A stretch of DNA of 64,000 nucleotides, taken from Pseudohalioglobus lutimaris. GTDB lineage: Bacteria > Pseudomonadota > Gammaproteobacteria > Pseudomonadales > Halieaceae. The stretch spans positions 434,001 through 498,000 of the forward strand of contig NZ_PKUS01000002.1 in the NCBI RefSeq assembly GCF_002866825.1, read 5' to 3'. Positions 17,356 through 25,836 of the stretch are shown here, piece after piece. Made by a program: the position numbers and the translations under genes. The notes under the pieces were generated by a model. The model did no database searches, was not told where the DNA came from, and worked only from the letters and a program-made list of their open reading frames with translations. Each line of letters opens with the position of its first letter. Position 1 is the first letter of the stretch.

Positions 17356-18524
17356 GCGACATCCTCCTTGTCCAACAACAGGGTGGCGAGGCGCTCGCGA
17401 TGGGCCGCGCCGTTACCGAGCAGGTGCTCGGACGATTTTGCGCGTTTGAAATACAGGTGCACGTCATACTCCCAGGTAAAGCCCACGCCGCCGAACAGTT
17501 GCAGCGCATCGCCGGCGATCGCAAAGTAAGCGTCTGAGCAATAGGACTTGGCAACGCTTGCCGCCTCGGGTAACTCGCTGGCAAGCTCACCACCCGCCAA
17601 CGCCTCCTGCGCCACACAGGCGGCATAGTACACACCGGAACGGGCCACCTCTGTTTGCAGCATCATATCCGCCGCCTTGTGTTTCACCGCCTGGAAGCTG
17701 GCAATAGGTCGATTGAACTGCACTCGTTCAGTGGTGTAATCGACGGTCATGTCCAGCAGCTGCTGGCAGCCACCCACCTGTTCTGCAGCCAGCGCTACGC
17801 TGGCCAGGTCGATCACTGTCGCCAGAGCCGGCCAGCCGTTGCCCGCCTCGCCCATTAGCGCCCCGGCGCTGAGCGCTACATCAACCAACTGCAGACTCGC
17901 CTGCTTGCGGGCCTGATCCATTGTCGGTAGCCAGCTACTGCTGACGCCCTCGGTATCAGCGGGCACCAGGAACAGACTAACGCCCTGTTCCCCGGAAGTA
18001 CCTTCCTCCCGTGCCGCAACAATGATCAGGTCGGAGGTATGGCCGTCGATGACATAGCGATAGTCACCGTTGAGCAGGAACGCATCACCATCACGCCGAT
18101 AGGTCGCGGTCACGCACTGTGCATCCCAGCGATTGACGCCCCCATTGAAGGCGACCGTAGCCGTTAATCCTTCAGTGCAGAGCTTACCCAGCCACTGTGA
18201 CTTTTGTTCTTCATTGCCCAGCACCAGCAGGGCATTACTTGCCAGGCACACGGTGGAGAAAAACGGCGAACACAGCAGGTAGCGACCCATCTGTTCCATC
18301 ATTGCGACGACTTCCACGTAGCCCAGCCCCATACCACCGTAGGCCTCCGGCACATGTATCGCCTGCCAGTACATCTCGCCGCAGATACGCTGCCATAGCT
18401 CGGCGTCGTAGCCCCGTTCGGTGGCCATGGCCTGGCGAATGGCCTCGCTGGTTGAGACTTCTGCAAGAAATGCAGCCGCGGTATCGCGGATCATTTCCTG
18501 TTCTTCGGTAAACGCAAATTCCAT
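17352..18524 (-). CDS. Acyl-CoA dehydrogenase-like partner subunit
   Basis: 390 residues of ACAD fold. The middle FAD and substrate loops are degenerate (VAFNGGVNRWDAQ instead of the usual GSD-containing sequence). The helix G position reads DLASVALAAEQ with no Glu-Arg, and the end is LFGGVGFTWEYDVHLYFKRAK, the WE-D-HLY pattern typical of the second subunit in steroid-type heterotetramers. Its stop overlaps the start of the partner at 17355 (ATGA), a strong hint of stoichiometric co-translation. By itself it is unlikely to be a full enzyme. Confidence 0.85.
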   Translation of the reverse strand: MEFAFTEEQEMIRDTAAAFLAEVSTSEAIRQAMATERGYDAELWQRICGEMYWQAIHVPEAYGGMGLGYVEVVAMMEQMGRYLLCSPFFSTVCLASNALLVLGNEEQKSQWLGKLCTEGLTATVAFNGGVNRWDAQCVTATYRRDGDAFLLNGDYRYVIDGHTSDLIIVAAREEGTSGEQGVSLFLVPADTEGVSSSWLPTMDQARKQASLQLVDVALSAGALMGEAGNGWPALATVIDLASVALAAEQVGGCQQLLDMTVDYTTERVQFNRPIASFQAVKHKAADMMLQTEVARSGVYYAACVAQEALAGGELASELPEAASVAKSYCSDAYFAIAGDALQLFGGVGFTWEYDVHLYFKRAKSSEHLLGNGAAHRERLATLLLDKEDVA

Positions 18525-18577
18525 AGTTACTCCATCCTGGCCATCGCTGTCGCGCAGGCTGCGATATCCGCCCCTTA

Positions 18578-19465
18578 TCAGGTTCCCCAGACTTTCTGGG
18601 CCGGTGTTTCTTTCTCCAGTAGCACTTTCATGGCCTCACCCACTTCCGCCGGCGGCCAGGGGCCATTGCGATCCACACCGTCGGTGGTGCGCCAGCCGTC
18701 ACATATACAGATGCGACCGCCCTCTGCTTCAAATACACGCCCGGTAACCTGCGCTGCCTCGGCACTGGCAAGCCATGCCAAAAGATTGGACACGTTCTCG
18801 GGGGCGAAGTGATCGAAGCTGCCGTCTTCGGGCTTTTTCATGCGCTCGGCCATCTCGGGTACGGCGCTGGTCATGCCGGTGCGCGCTGAAGGCGCCACGG
18901 CATTGGCGGTAATATTGTAACGACCCAGTTCTGCGGCCTGATTCAGGGTCAGCGCGGCAATACCGGCCTTGGCGGCGGCATAGTTGGACTGGCCGATGGA
19001 GCCCTGCAGGCCGGCGCCGGAGGTGGTGTTGATGATGCGCGCATCCACTTCCTTGCCTTCTTTGGACTGTCCGCGCCAATAGTGCACGGCGTGGGAGCTG
19101 ATGCAAAAATGCCCTTTCAGGTGCACGCTCATGATGGTGTCCCACTCGGCTTCGGTCATGGAAGCGAACATGCGGTCGCGGTTGACGCCGGCGTTGTTGA
19201 GCACGATATGCAGGTCACCGAAGCTGTCTATGGCCTGTTTGACGGCGTTCAAGCTATCGTCGTAGTTGGTGATGTCGGAGCTGTTGACGACGGCTTTGCC
19301 GCCGGCGGCGATTATCTCGTCGACCACGACCTGGGCGGCCTCGGTGTTGATGTCGTTAACGACTACGGCGCAGCCTTCGCTGGCGAAGACGTGGGCGTGG
19401 GCTGCGCCCAGACCGCCGCCGGCGCCGGTGATGATGGCTACTCTTCCTTCCAGGATTCCGCTCAT
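18578..19465 (-). CDS. Short-chain dehydrogenase of the steroid cluster
   Basis: 295 residues, SDR with TGAGGGLGAAHAH glycine motif, NNAGVNRD, catalytic Ser in TSGAGLQGS and YAAAKAGI. A C-terminal extension (about 250-295) carries GGRICICDGWR and a predicted helix. Length and extension resemble the SDRs next to echA20 in the mycobacterial KstR2 regulon (Rv3548c type) and peroxisomal multifunctional-enzyme-like hydroxyacyl dehydrogenases. The likely role is 3-hydroxyacyl-CoA oxidation during breakdown of the opened rings, by context. A 170-bp structured gap (see 19531-19598) separates it from the upstream thiolase gene. Confidence 0.85.
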   Translation of the reverse strand: MSGILEGRVAIITGAGGGLGAAHAHVFASEGCAVVVNDINTEAAQVVVDEIIAAGGKAVVNSSDITNYDDSLNAVKQAIDSFGDLHIVLNNAGVNRDRMFASMTEAEWDTIMSVHLKGHFCISSHAVHYWRGQSKEGKEVDARIINTTSGAGLQGSIGQSNYAAAKAGIAALTLNQAAELGRYNITANAVAPSARTGMTSAVPEMAERMKKPEDGSFDHFAPENVSNLLAWLASAEAAQVTGRVFEAEGGRICICDGWRTTDGVDRNGPWPPAEVGEAMKVLLEKETPAQKVWGT

Positions 19466-19530
19466 TGTTTGCTTACCTCATATTGGTTCGTGTTTGTTCC
19501 TAGCCCGCGCCCTGGACTGGAGTATTGCTC

Positions 19531-19598
19531 CCCGGAGTCGCAAAGGCGCCATCCGTGGCAGCTCGGGCTCGCACATCCCTGTGCTCGCACGCTCCGGG
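19531..19598. repeat. Structured intergenic element with two hairpins inside an outer stem
   Basis: Outer arms CCCGGAG (19531-19537) and CTCCGGG (19592-19598) pair perfectly. They enclose two small hairpins, GCCA-TCCG-TGGC (19548-19559) and GCACA-TCCC-TGTGC (19571-19584). On the minus strand both loops read as NGGA followed by TG. This is the look of a REP/BIME-type intergenic repeat. No second copy was spotted in this window. It sits mid-operon, so it may act as an mRNA stability or attenuation element. Confidence 0.5.
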
Positions 19599-19635
19599 AA
19601 AGCACCTCCAGCCCCGGACGCTGCTATTTTGCTCG

Positions 19636-20787
19636 TTAGCCCAGGCGCTCCAGGATCGTCACATTTGCCTGGCCGCCGCCTTCGCACATGGTCTGCAGGC
19701 CGTACTTGCCGCCGCTGCGCTCCAGTTCGTGCAACAGGGTGGTCATCAGTTTGGTGCCGGTGGCGCCCAGCGGATGACCGAGGGCGATGGCACCGCCGTT
19801 GACGTTGGTTTTGCTGTAGTCGTAACCGGTTTCTTTCAACCACGCCATGGGCACGGAGGCGAAAGCTTCGTTAATCTCCACCAGGTCGATATCGTCCAGC
19901 TTCATGCCGGACTTCTTCAGGGCGTACTCGGTGGCCGGAATGGGCGCGGTGAGCATCCAGATGGGATCGGCGGCGCGCACGCTCATATGGGCGATGCGGG
20001 CGCGGGGTGTCAGATTGTAGCGCTTGAGCGCTGCTTCGGACACGACCAGCACGGCGGATGAGCCGTCGCAGGTCTGGCTGGATACGCCGGCGGTCACTTT
20101 GTCGCAACCAAACAGGTAGTCCAGCTCGGCCATTTTCTCCAGGGTGGTCTGCCGTGGGGTCTCGTCCATGGTGACGCCTTCCAGCGGGGCGATTTCTCGA
20201 TCGAAGCGGCCCTCGCCTATGGCTTTCAGGGCCCGGGTGTGCGACTCGAGGGAGAATACTTCGAGTTCTTCTCGGCTGAGATTCCAGTGATCGGCGATCA
20301 TCTGCGCGGAACGGAACTGGGTGGGCGGGGTGTCGCCGTAGCGCGCGACCCAGCCGGCGGATCCGGTGAAGGGGTCGCTGAATCCCATGGGCTCTGCGGC
20401 AGTCATCGCCGAGGAAATCGGGATCTGGGTCATGGTCTGCACGCCACCTGCGATGACCACGTCGTTGACACCGGCCATAACGGCCTGCGCGGCAAAGTGC
20501 ACGGCCTGCTGTGAGGAACCGCACTGGCGATCTATGGTGGTTCCGGGCACTTCGTCGGACAGGCCGGCGACCAGCCAGCAGGTGCGAGCGATATCACCGG
20601 CCAGGGGCCCGATGGTGTCCACACAACCGAACATGACGTCGTCATACTCGTTATCGGGAATGCCGTTTCGGTCAACCAGTGTCTTGATCACGTGGGCGCC
20701 CAGGTCAGCGCCGTGCACGTGTGCCAGGCCACCCTTGCGGCGCCCGGTGGGGGAGCGTACTGCGTCTACGATATATGCATCTGCCAT
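19636..20787 (-). CDS. fadA6: FadA6-like thiolase of steroid ring C/D degradation
   Basis: 383 residues. The nucleophile lies in TIDRQCGSSQQA and is followed by GGVQTMTQIPISSAM, then INEAFASV, GAIALGHPLGATG and the final TMCEGGGQANV with the second Cys. The QCGSSQQA and MTQIPISSAM stretches match what I recall of mycobacterial FadA6 (Rv3556c), which thiolyses MeDODA-CoA after IpdAB opens the last ring. It is in an operon with ipdA, ipdB, ipdC and echA20 homologues. The assignment rests on motif memory plus context and is good but not proven. Confidence 0.85.
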   Translation of the reverse strand: MADAYIVDAVRSPTGRRKGGLAHVHGADLGAHVIKTLVDRNGIPDNEYDDVMFGCVDTIGPLAGDIARTCWLVAGLSDEVPGTTIDRQCGSSQQAVHFAAQAVMAGVNDVVIAGGVQTMTQIPISSAMTAAEPMGFSDPFTGSAGWVARYGDTPPTQFRSAQMIADHWNLSREELEVFSLESHTRALKAIGEGRFDREIAPLEGVTMDETPRQTTLEKMAELDYLFGCDKVTAGVSSQTCDGSSAVLVVSEAALKRYNLTPRARIAHMSVRAADPIWMLTAPIPATEYALKKSGMKLDDIDLVEINEAFASVPMAWLKETGYDYSKTNVNGGAIALGHPLGATGTKLMTTLLHELERSGGKYGLQTMCEGGGQANVTILERLG

Positions 20788-20893
20788 AACTTGTTCCTCT
20801 TCTTCTGGTTCTCTATCCGCAGCCGAATAGCCTGTTTACTCTTGATGCACCACGCCTCTATCGAGTGTGGTCATCACCGGGTGTTCACGATCT

Positions 20894-21937
20894 TCAAAAG
20901 GTAGCGCCGGCACCCAGTACCGCGCCTTCCGCGAAAATGTGCTCGCCTATGCGCGTTTTGTGAAAACCCGCGTCGCCCCAGGTGTTCGCCAGTGCCCAGG
21001 CCTTCTTCATAAAGATGTGCAGGTCTACTTCCCAGGTGTAACCCATGGCGCCGTGCACCTGTATGCAATTCTTCGCCGCCAGTTTCGCAGCGTCACAGGC
21101 AACCAGTTTGGCGTGTGACACGGCATGGCTGGCAATCGGCTCGCCGGCAGCCACGCTATAAGCGGCGCGGTGCACGGGCGCCCTGGCGTATTCCAGGGAC
21201 ACTGCCACGTTGGCCATATGGTGCTTGACCGCCTGGAAGGCACCGATAGCCTGACCGAACTGCTGACGTTCACTGGTGTATTGCACAGAGATATCCACCA
21301 TGCGCTGCGCCAGTCCCAACGCCTGGGCCGCACAGCCAAGGGCGCCGCGATCCAGGGCGCCTGTCACCAGTGCCTGCGCCTGCTCTCCCTCTGCGACAAC
21401 GGTTGCAGAATCTGACACTTCAACGGCATAGAGCTTACGCGATGGGTCTACTGATTCGTTGTGACGCAGTTCAACCTGCCCCGGCGTAGCGGCGACAATG
21501 CTGTCGCCACGCTGCAGCAATAACAGGTCGGCCACATGCGCATCCTCTACCAGCAGGTTCTGCTCCAGGCCTACGACAACTTTCGCTTCGCCGGCGGCAA
21601 TTTTCGGCAACCAAAGATCAGCCAGTTCGCCGCCAATCTGGCAGAGCAATGGCACGGCGACCATGGCGGTATGCACCAGCGGCTCAGGTAGGGCCACATA
21701 GCCGCACTCCTGGGCCAGCAGCACAAAGTCGAGCTCGCTCATCCCCAGACCGCCGTGTGCCTCGGGCACAGTCAAACCGGTGAGGCCCATCTCCGCGAGC
21801 TGATTCCACAGGGCACTGTCACGACCGTCGTCTGACTCCCAGCTGGCGCGAATGCGCTCGGGCGTCACTTCGTTAGTCAGGAAGTCCTTCACGGACTCCT
21901 GGAACAGCAGCTGATCTTCGCTAAAGGTAAAATCCAT
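20894..21937 (-). CDS. Acyl-CoA dehydrogenase-like partner subunit (second pair)
   Basis: 347 residues, a compact ACAD-fold subunit. The central region is shortened (GLEQNLLVEDAHVADL in place of the substrate-binding beta-domain motif) and helix G reads ALDRGALGCAAQALG without the Glu. The end has HGAMGYTWEVDLHIFMKKA, the same WE-D-H signature as the other partner subunit. The upstream gene at 23107 ends 3 bp before its ATG. It should pair with that subunit into an alpha2beta2 enzyme with only half the usual number of active sites. Confidence 0.85.
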   Translation of the reverse strand: MDFTFSEDQLLFQESVKDFLTNEVTPERIRASWESDDGRDSALWNQLAEMGLTGLTVPEAHGGLGMSELDFVLLAQECGYVALPEPLVHTAMVAVPLLCQIGGELADLWLPKIAAGEAKVVVGLEQNLLVEDAHVADLLLLQRGDSIVAATPGQVELRHNESVDPSRKLYAVEVSDSATVVAEGEQAQALVTGALDRGALGCAAQALGLAQRMVDISVQYTSERQQFGQAIGAFQAVKHHMANVAVSLEYARAPVHRAAYSVAAGEPIASHAVSHAKLVACDAAKLAAKNCIQVHGAMGYTWEVDLHIFMKKAWALANTWGDAGFHKTRIGEHIFAEGAVLGAGATF

Positions 21938-21940
21938 AAC

Positions 21941-23107
21941 TTACTTCCTCGGCATTCCCAGCATTCTTTCGGCAATAATGTTGCGCTGCACTTCGTTGGT
22001 CCCGGCGTAGATGGGCCCGGACTGGGCGAACAACCAGCCGTCCAGCCAGCTGCCCACGCCCCGCGCGTCGGGCGCATGGGGCAGCAGTTCCGCGCGGGCG
22101 CCAAGAATGCTCATCGCCGTGGCGTGCATGTTCTGGTCCAGTTCAGACCAGAATATCTTGTTGGTCGATGACTCCGCGCCGATCTTGCCGCCCTTGTTCA
22201 AGCGGCAGGCGGTTTGGTAGGTGGTGAGGCAATAGCTTTCGGCATCCAGGTAGGCACGCATCACCGCATCACGTACCGCGGGATCGCTATCGGCCGCAGC
22301 CTGGTTCTCGCGGTAAAGCTCCACCAGGCGACGGGCGGTTTCCTGGAACCGCGCGGGAGAGCGCAGCATCAGGCCGCGTTCAAAGCCGGCGGTTGCCATG
22401 GCCACGCTCCAGCCGGCGCCTTCGTCGCCGAGGCGGTTCTCTACTGCCACTTCCACATTGTCGAAGAAGATTTCGGCGAACCCGGGCAGGCCATCGAGCT
22501 GCGGTATCGGGCGTACCGTGATTCCCGGCGTGTCCAGTGGCACCAGAATGAAGGTAAGCCCACGATGCCGCTGGGAATCCGGGTCGGTGCGGAACATACC
22601 AAAACACCAGTCCGCCCAGACCGCGCGGGTAGACCAGGTCTTCTGGCCGTTGATAATGTACTTGTCACCCTCCAGCCTCGCGGTGGAACGTATTGCCGCC
22701 ATATCGGACCCGGCATTGGGTTCAGACCAGCCCTGTGCCCAGACTTCCTCGCCGTTTGCCATCTTCGGCAGAATGCGTGCTTTCTGCTCTTCGGTGCCGT
22801 ACTCCATGAGCGTGGGGCCAAGCAGGAAGATACCGTTCTGGTTTACCCGCAGGGGCGCACGCGCCTTGTAGTACTCCTCCTCGAAGATAAGCCACTCAAT
22901 CAGGTCGCAGGCGCGCCCGCCAAGCTCTTCCGGCCAGGTGACCATGCCCCAGCGGCCTTCATTGAGTTTTGCTTCCCATTCACGGTGCGCTGCAAAGCCT
23001 TCGGCTGTATCGAATGTCTGTAATGCTTCGGCGGGAACATTGTCCGCCAGCCAGCTGCGCACTTCCTCGCGAAAGGCGTTCTGTTTGTCTGTGTACGTCA
23101 GGTCCAT
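21941..23107 (-). CDS. Acyl-CoA dehydrogenase, FAD-binding subunit (second pair)
   Basis: 388 residues with all ACAD landmarks: WAQGWSEPNAGSDMA, the helix G Glu-Arg (TAGFERGLM), and a C-terminal IYAGTNEVQRNIIAERMLG, where the MCAD catalytic Glu is replaced by Ala. It is the catalytic half of the pair with 20894-21937. The two ACAD pairs in the operon presumably act at different desaturation steps of the HIP pathway (FadE30 to FadE33 equivalents), but I cannot say which is which from the sequence alone. Confidence 0.88.
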   Translation of the reverse strand: MDLTYTDKQNAFREEVRSWLADNVPAEALQTFDTAEGFAAHREWEAKLNEGRWGMVTWPEELGGRACDLIEWLIFEEEYYKARAPLRVNQNGIFLLGPTLMEYGTEEQKARILPKMANGEEVWAQGWSEPNAGSDMAAIRSTARLEGDKYIINGQKTWSTRAVWADWCFGMFRTDPDSQRHRGLTFILVPLDTPGITVRPIPQLDGLPGFAEIFFDNVEVAVENRLGDEGAGWSVAMATAGFERGLMLRSPARFQETARRLVELYRENQAAADSDPAVRDAVMRAYLDAESYCLTTYQTACRLNKGGKIGAESSTNKIFWSELDQNMHATAMSILGARAELLPHAPDARGVGSWLDGWLFAQSGPIYAGTNEVQRNIIAERMLGMPRK

Positions 23108-23146
23108 GATGATCCTTTTACTGTTTGCTGCGCGGGAATAACACGA

Positions 23147-23899
23147 TCAGAACTTTGCATCGCGTTTCTGCACGAACGCGTCGCGGGATTCCTGGGAATC
23201 GCCCATGGTGTAGGCCTCCAGCGTAAAGCCCTGCTCCCAGCGGTACTTGTCTTCCAGGTTGCCGTCTTCAATACCGGTAAGGGCTTCTTTGGCCAGCCTC
23301 ACCATTGCCGGCGACTTTTCCGCAATTTTCGCGGCGATCTCGCGCGCGGCGGGTAACAGTTCATCACGGGGAACGACTCGCTCCACCGCACCCAGGCGAT
23401 AGGCCTCCTGCGCGTCGATAAACTCACCGGTGAAGTACATGTACCGTACTTTCTGCACCGGGAACATGCGCTGCAGGTGAGCGCCGCCGCCCATGGCACC
23501 GCGGTCGATTTCGGGTACACCGAATCGGGCGCAATCGGAGCAGAGAATGATATCCGCTGCGCCCGCCATGCCGATGCCGCCGCCGAGTACGAAGCTGTGC
23601 AGCGCCACAATGACCGGCTTGGGATTGCGATGGATGGCGCGGAAGGTCTCGTAGTTGCCCTTGTTCACATCCACGATCTTGCTGCCGTCTGCAGCCAGCT
23701 CCTTGATATCAACACCGGCGCAAAAGCCCTTGCCTGCGGCAGCGATAATAATCACGCGCACGTCGTCGTTTTCACCCAGCGCGTCGATCTCGTCGGCGAT
23801 GGCGAACCAGCCCGCGCTATCGAACGCATTGACCGGCGGGTGATCAAGAATCATCTCGGCAATGCCGTTGTCGATGGCGGTATTGAATGGCTTGGACAT
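23147..23899 (-). CDS. echA20: EchA20-like crotonase-family ring hydrolase
   Basis: 250 residues, crotonase fold. Oxyanion-hole motifs GFCAGVDIKEL and HSFVLGGGIGMAGAADI, then the C-terminal trimerisation helices. It lacks the usual second catalytic Glu of enoyl-CoA hydratases (the segment reads FGVPEIDRGAMGGGAHL, with Glu in PEID retained but the GG-rich turn unusual). In mycobacteria EchA20 opens ring D of the bicyclic CoA thioester by a retro-Claisen-type hydrolysis. Here it sits between ipdC and an ACAD pair, which supports the same role. Naming is by context and general similarity. Confidence 0.82.
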   Translation of the reverse strand: MSKPFNTAIDNGIAEMILDHPPVNAFDSAGWFAIADEIDALGENDDVRVIIIAAAGKGFCAGVDIKELAADGSKIVDVNKGNYETFRAIHRNPKPVIVALHSFVLGGGIGMAGAADIILCSDCARFGVPEIDRGAMGGGAHLQRMFPVQKVRYMYFTGEFIDAQEAYRLGAVERVVPRDELLPAAREIAAKIAEKSPAMVRLAKEALTGIEDGNLEDKYRWEQGFTLEAYTMGDSQESRDAFVQKRDAKF

Positions 23900-23921
23900 A
23901 GTCAGGGTCTCGTCTGTCAGT

Positions 23922-24986
23922 TCAACCGGCGCGCTGCGCCAGCACAGCCAGGCGCGATTCCGCCTCGGCTACAATGGAGTTAATCAGGTCTTCACAGCTG
24001 AGCAGTTCGTCGATCACGCCAGCTACCTGGCCAGAAGGCAGCACGCCGTGAGCAGGCTGACCGTCCACCATGGCTTTCTGGATAATCATCGGGGCATTGG
24101 CCGACATGATGGCCTGCGCTGTGGTGATGTCGTCGTCCTTGTGCATCTGCCAGGCAGACTGCAACAAGCTGAGGAAGGTGGCGCCGGTATGTTTGCGGAA
24201 CGCCATACCGTTGCGCATGGCTATCATCAGTTTCTTCAGCGGGCCGGCTTTCTCCAATTCGGTCAGCAGCTCGTTCATGATCATGCGCTGGGGGAGACCG
24301 TCCATGGCTTTGGAAACGATAATTTCACCCGGGTTTTTACAATCCACGTACCGCTGCAGAGTCTGCCTGGGCACCGGGCTTTCCTCGGTCATCAGGAAAC
24401 GTGTACCCATGGCAATACCATCGGCACCCCAGGCCAGGGCCGCCACCAGGCCGCGTCCGTCCTTGAAGCCACCGGCGGCGACTACCGGCACCTTGCCGCC
24501 CACCGCGTCGATCACCTGCGGGATCAGCAGAGTCGTGGGCACCGAGCCGGTGTGACCACCGCCCTCCCCGCCCTGCACAGTTACAACATCGGCACCCAGC
24601 TCTACCGCCTTGATGGCATGCTTGGGCAGGCCCACGGTGGGCATACAGATCACCCCTGCATCCTTGAGCTTGGCAATAAACTCGGGACCGGGAGAACGCG
24701 AATAACTCACCGCCCTGACGCCATGGCGAACCACCATGTCGACAATGTCCGCCGCGTTGGGCTGATACATGTGAAAGTTCACGCCGAACGGTTTGTCGGT
24801 GAGCTCTTTCACCCGCAGGATATCCCGCTCCATCTCATTGGCAGGTATGGTGGCACCGGCGAGAAAGCCAAAGCCGCCGGCATTACAGCTGCCGGCAACC
24901 AGCTTCGGGTCGGCCACCCATCCCATCGCTGTCTGCACGATGGGGTACTGGCAGCCCAGTAATTCAGTAAGGCGCGTTGCTAGCAT
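23922..24986 (-). CDS. ipdC: IpdC-like flavin-dependent oxidoreductase (NMO/2-nitropropane dioxygenase family)
   Basis: 354 residues of TIM-barrel NMO fold. N-terminal PIVQTAMGWVADPKLV, the FMN-phosphate loops GGEGGGHTG and AAGGFKDGRG, and GADGIAMGTRFLMTEES. The family-typical HXXGG region is only partly retained. In the KstR2 regulon IpdC oxidises the ring system before EchA20 acts. Here its gene is directly between echA20 and ipdB, as in mycobacteria where ipdA-ipdB-ipdC are consecutive. Nitronate monooxygenase annotation would be misleading in this context. Confidence 0.85.
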   Translation of the reverse strand: MLATRLTELLGCQYPIVQTAMGWVADPKLVAGSCNAGGFGFLAGATIPANEMERDILRVKELTDKPFGVNFHMYQPNAADIVDMVVRHGVRAVSYSRSPGPEFIAKLKDAGVICMPTVGLPKHAIKAVELGADVVTVQGGEGGGHTGSVPTTLLIPQVIDAVGGKVPVVAAGGFKDGRGLVAALAWGADGIAMGTRFLMTEESPVPRQTLQRYVDCKNPGEIIVSKAMDGLPQRMIMNELLTELEKAGPLKKLMIAMRNGMAFRKHTGATFLSLLQSAWQMHKDDDITTAQAIMSANAPMIIQKAMVDGQPAHGVLPSGQVAGVIDELLSCEDLINSIVAEAESRLAVLAQRAG

Positions 24987-25001
24987 CCGTCAGTCCTCGA
25001 T

Positions 25002-25817
25002 TCAGGCGAAATCCGCAGCGGTGCGCACGCCGGGGGGATTATCCTTGATCTGGTAAGCGCGCTGGTTGTGCGGGTCCAGGGCAGCAATAATGTCCAGTTG
25101 GGTCTGGGTGGGTGCCGCTGTCACCGGCACATCGCCCTCCACGTGAACCGGGTAGCCGGTGCTTTCCTGAACCTGCTCCAAAGAGACACCGGGGTGCAGC
25201 GAGACCAGACGTATCTGGTGATCGGGGCCACGGAAGTCCATGACACACAGGTCCGAGACGATCAGGCGGATATCGACATCGTCGAGGCTGTGGCCCTTGG
25301 GCAGACGCGCCGGGTTATAGCCGATGGAGGAAACAAAATCGCACTCGCCATCCATAAACACACGGGTGTTGTGCGCGGGGACAAAGAAGCTGTTGGGATG
25401 AGATATGGAGTTACCGGGAAAACCCCGGGCACCCAGCATCATCACCTTGGGGGCCTCGTAGGTTCCACCCAGGGCGGAGGTATTGGTCTGCCCGAACTTG
25501 TCGATCTGGGTCGGTCCCAGCATGGCGTGACGCTTGCCGCTCCACACGTTGTCGAAGATCCGGGAGAAACCCATCCAGCTTTCACAGGCCGGCACAAAGT
25601 CATCGCCGCGCTTGCCCAGCGGGTTGGGCTCACTGAGCATCCAGGCCTCGGAGTCCGTCATCATCATGTCGGGATTGATGGTTTTCATGGCGAGGCTGGC
25701 GGCCAGGCGGGGAATCACGCCAATACCGGTAGCCAGCACTTCGCCGTCATTTTCAAACGCTTTGCTCGCCGCCACGATGCACAGTTCAGCGAGGGTGTAG
25801 TCAGTTGCTGCAGTCAT
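25002..25817 (-). CDS. ipdB: IpdB, beta subunit of the ring-opening CoA-transferase-fold hydrolase
   Basis: About 271 residues. The frame is open to 26000, but that stretch overlaps ipdA. ATG 25817 has AAGGAG at good spacing and begins MTAATDYTLAEL. The protein has the class I CoA-transferase beta fold with TDSEAWMLSEPNP, GPTQIDKFGQTNTS and VSDLCVMDF. IpdAB hydrolyses (opens) the last steroid ring of COCHEA-CoA rather than transferring CoA. The typical catalytic Glu-containing motif of true transferases is not evident. ipdA lies 19 bp upstream. Confidence 0.88.
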   Translation of the reverse strand: MTAATDYTLAELCIVAASKAFENDGEVLATGIGVIPRLAASLAMKTINPDMMMTDSEAWMLSEPNPLGKRGDDFVPACESWMGFSRIFDNVWSGKRHAMLGPTQIDKFGQTNTSALGGTYEAPKVMMLGARGFPGNSISHPNSFFVPAHNTRVFMDGECDFVSSIGYNPARLPKGHSLDDVDIRLIVSDLCVMDFRGPDHQIRLVSLHPGVSLEQVQESTGYPVHVEGDVPVTAAPTQTQLDIIAALDPHNQRAYQIKDNPPGVRTAADFA

Positions 25818-25836
25818 TTGCTCTCTCCTTCGCCGT

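Noticed and set aside
23862-24962. Plus-strand open frame of 366 codons opposite ipdC
   Set aside because: The minus-strand NMO-family gene has intact flavin motifs; the plus frame is a shadow.
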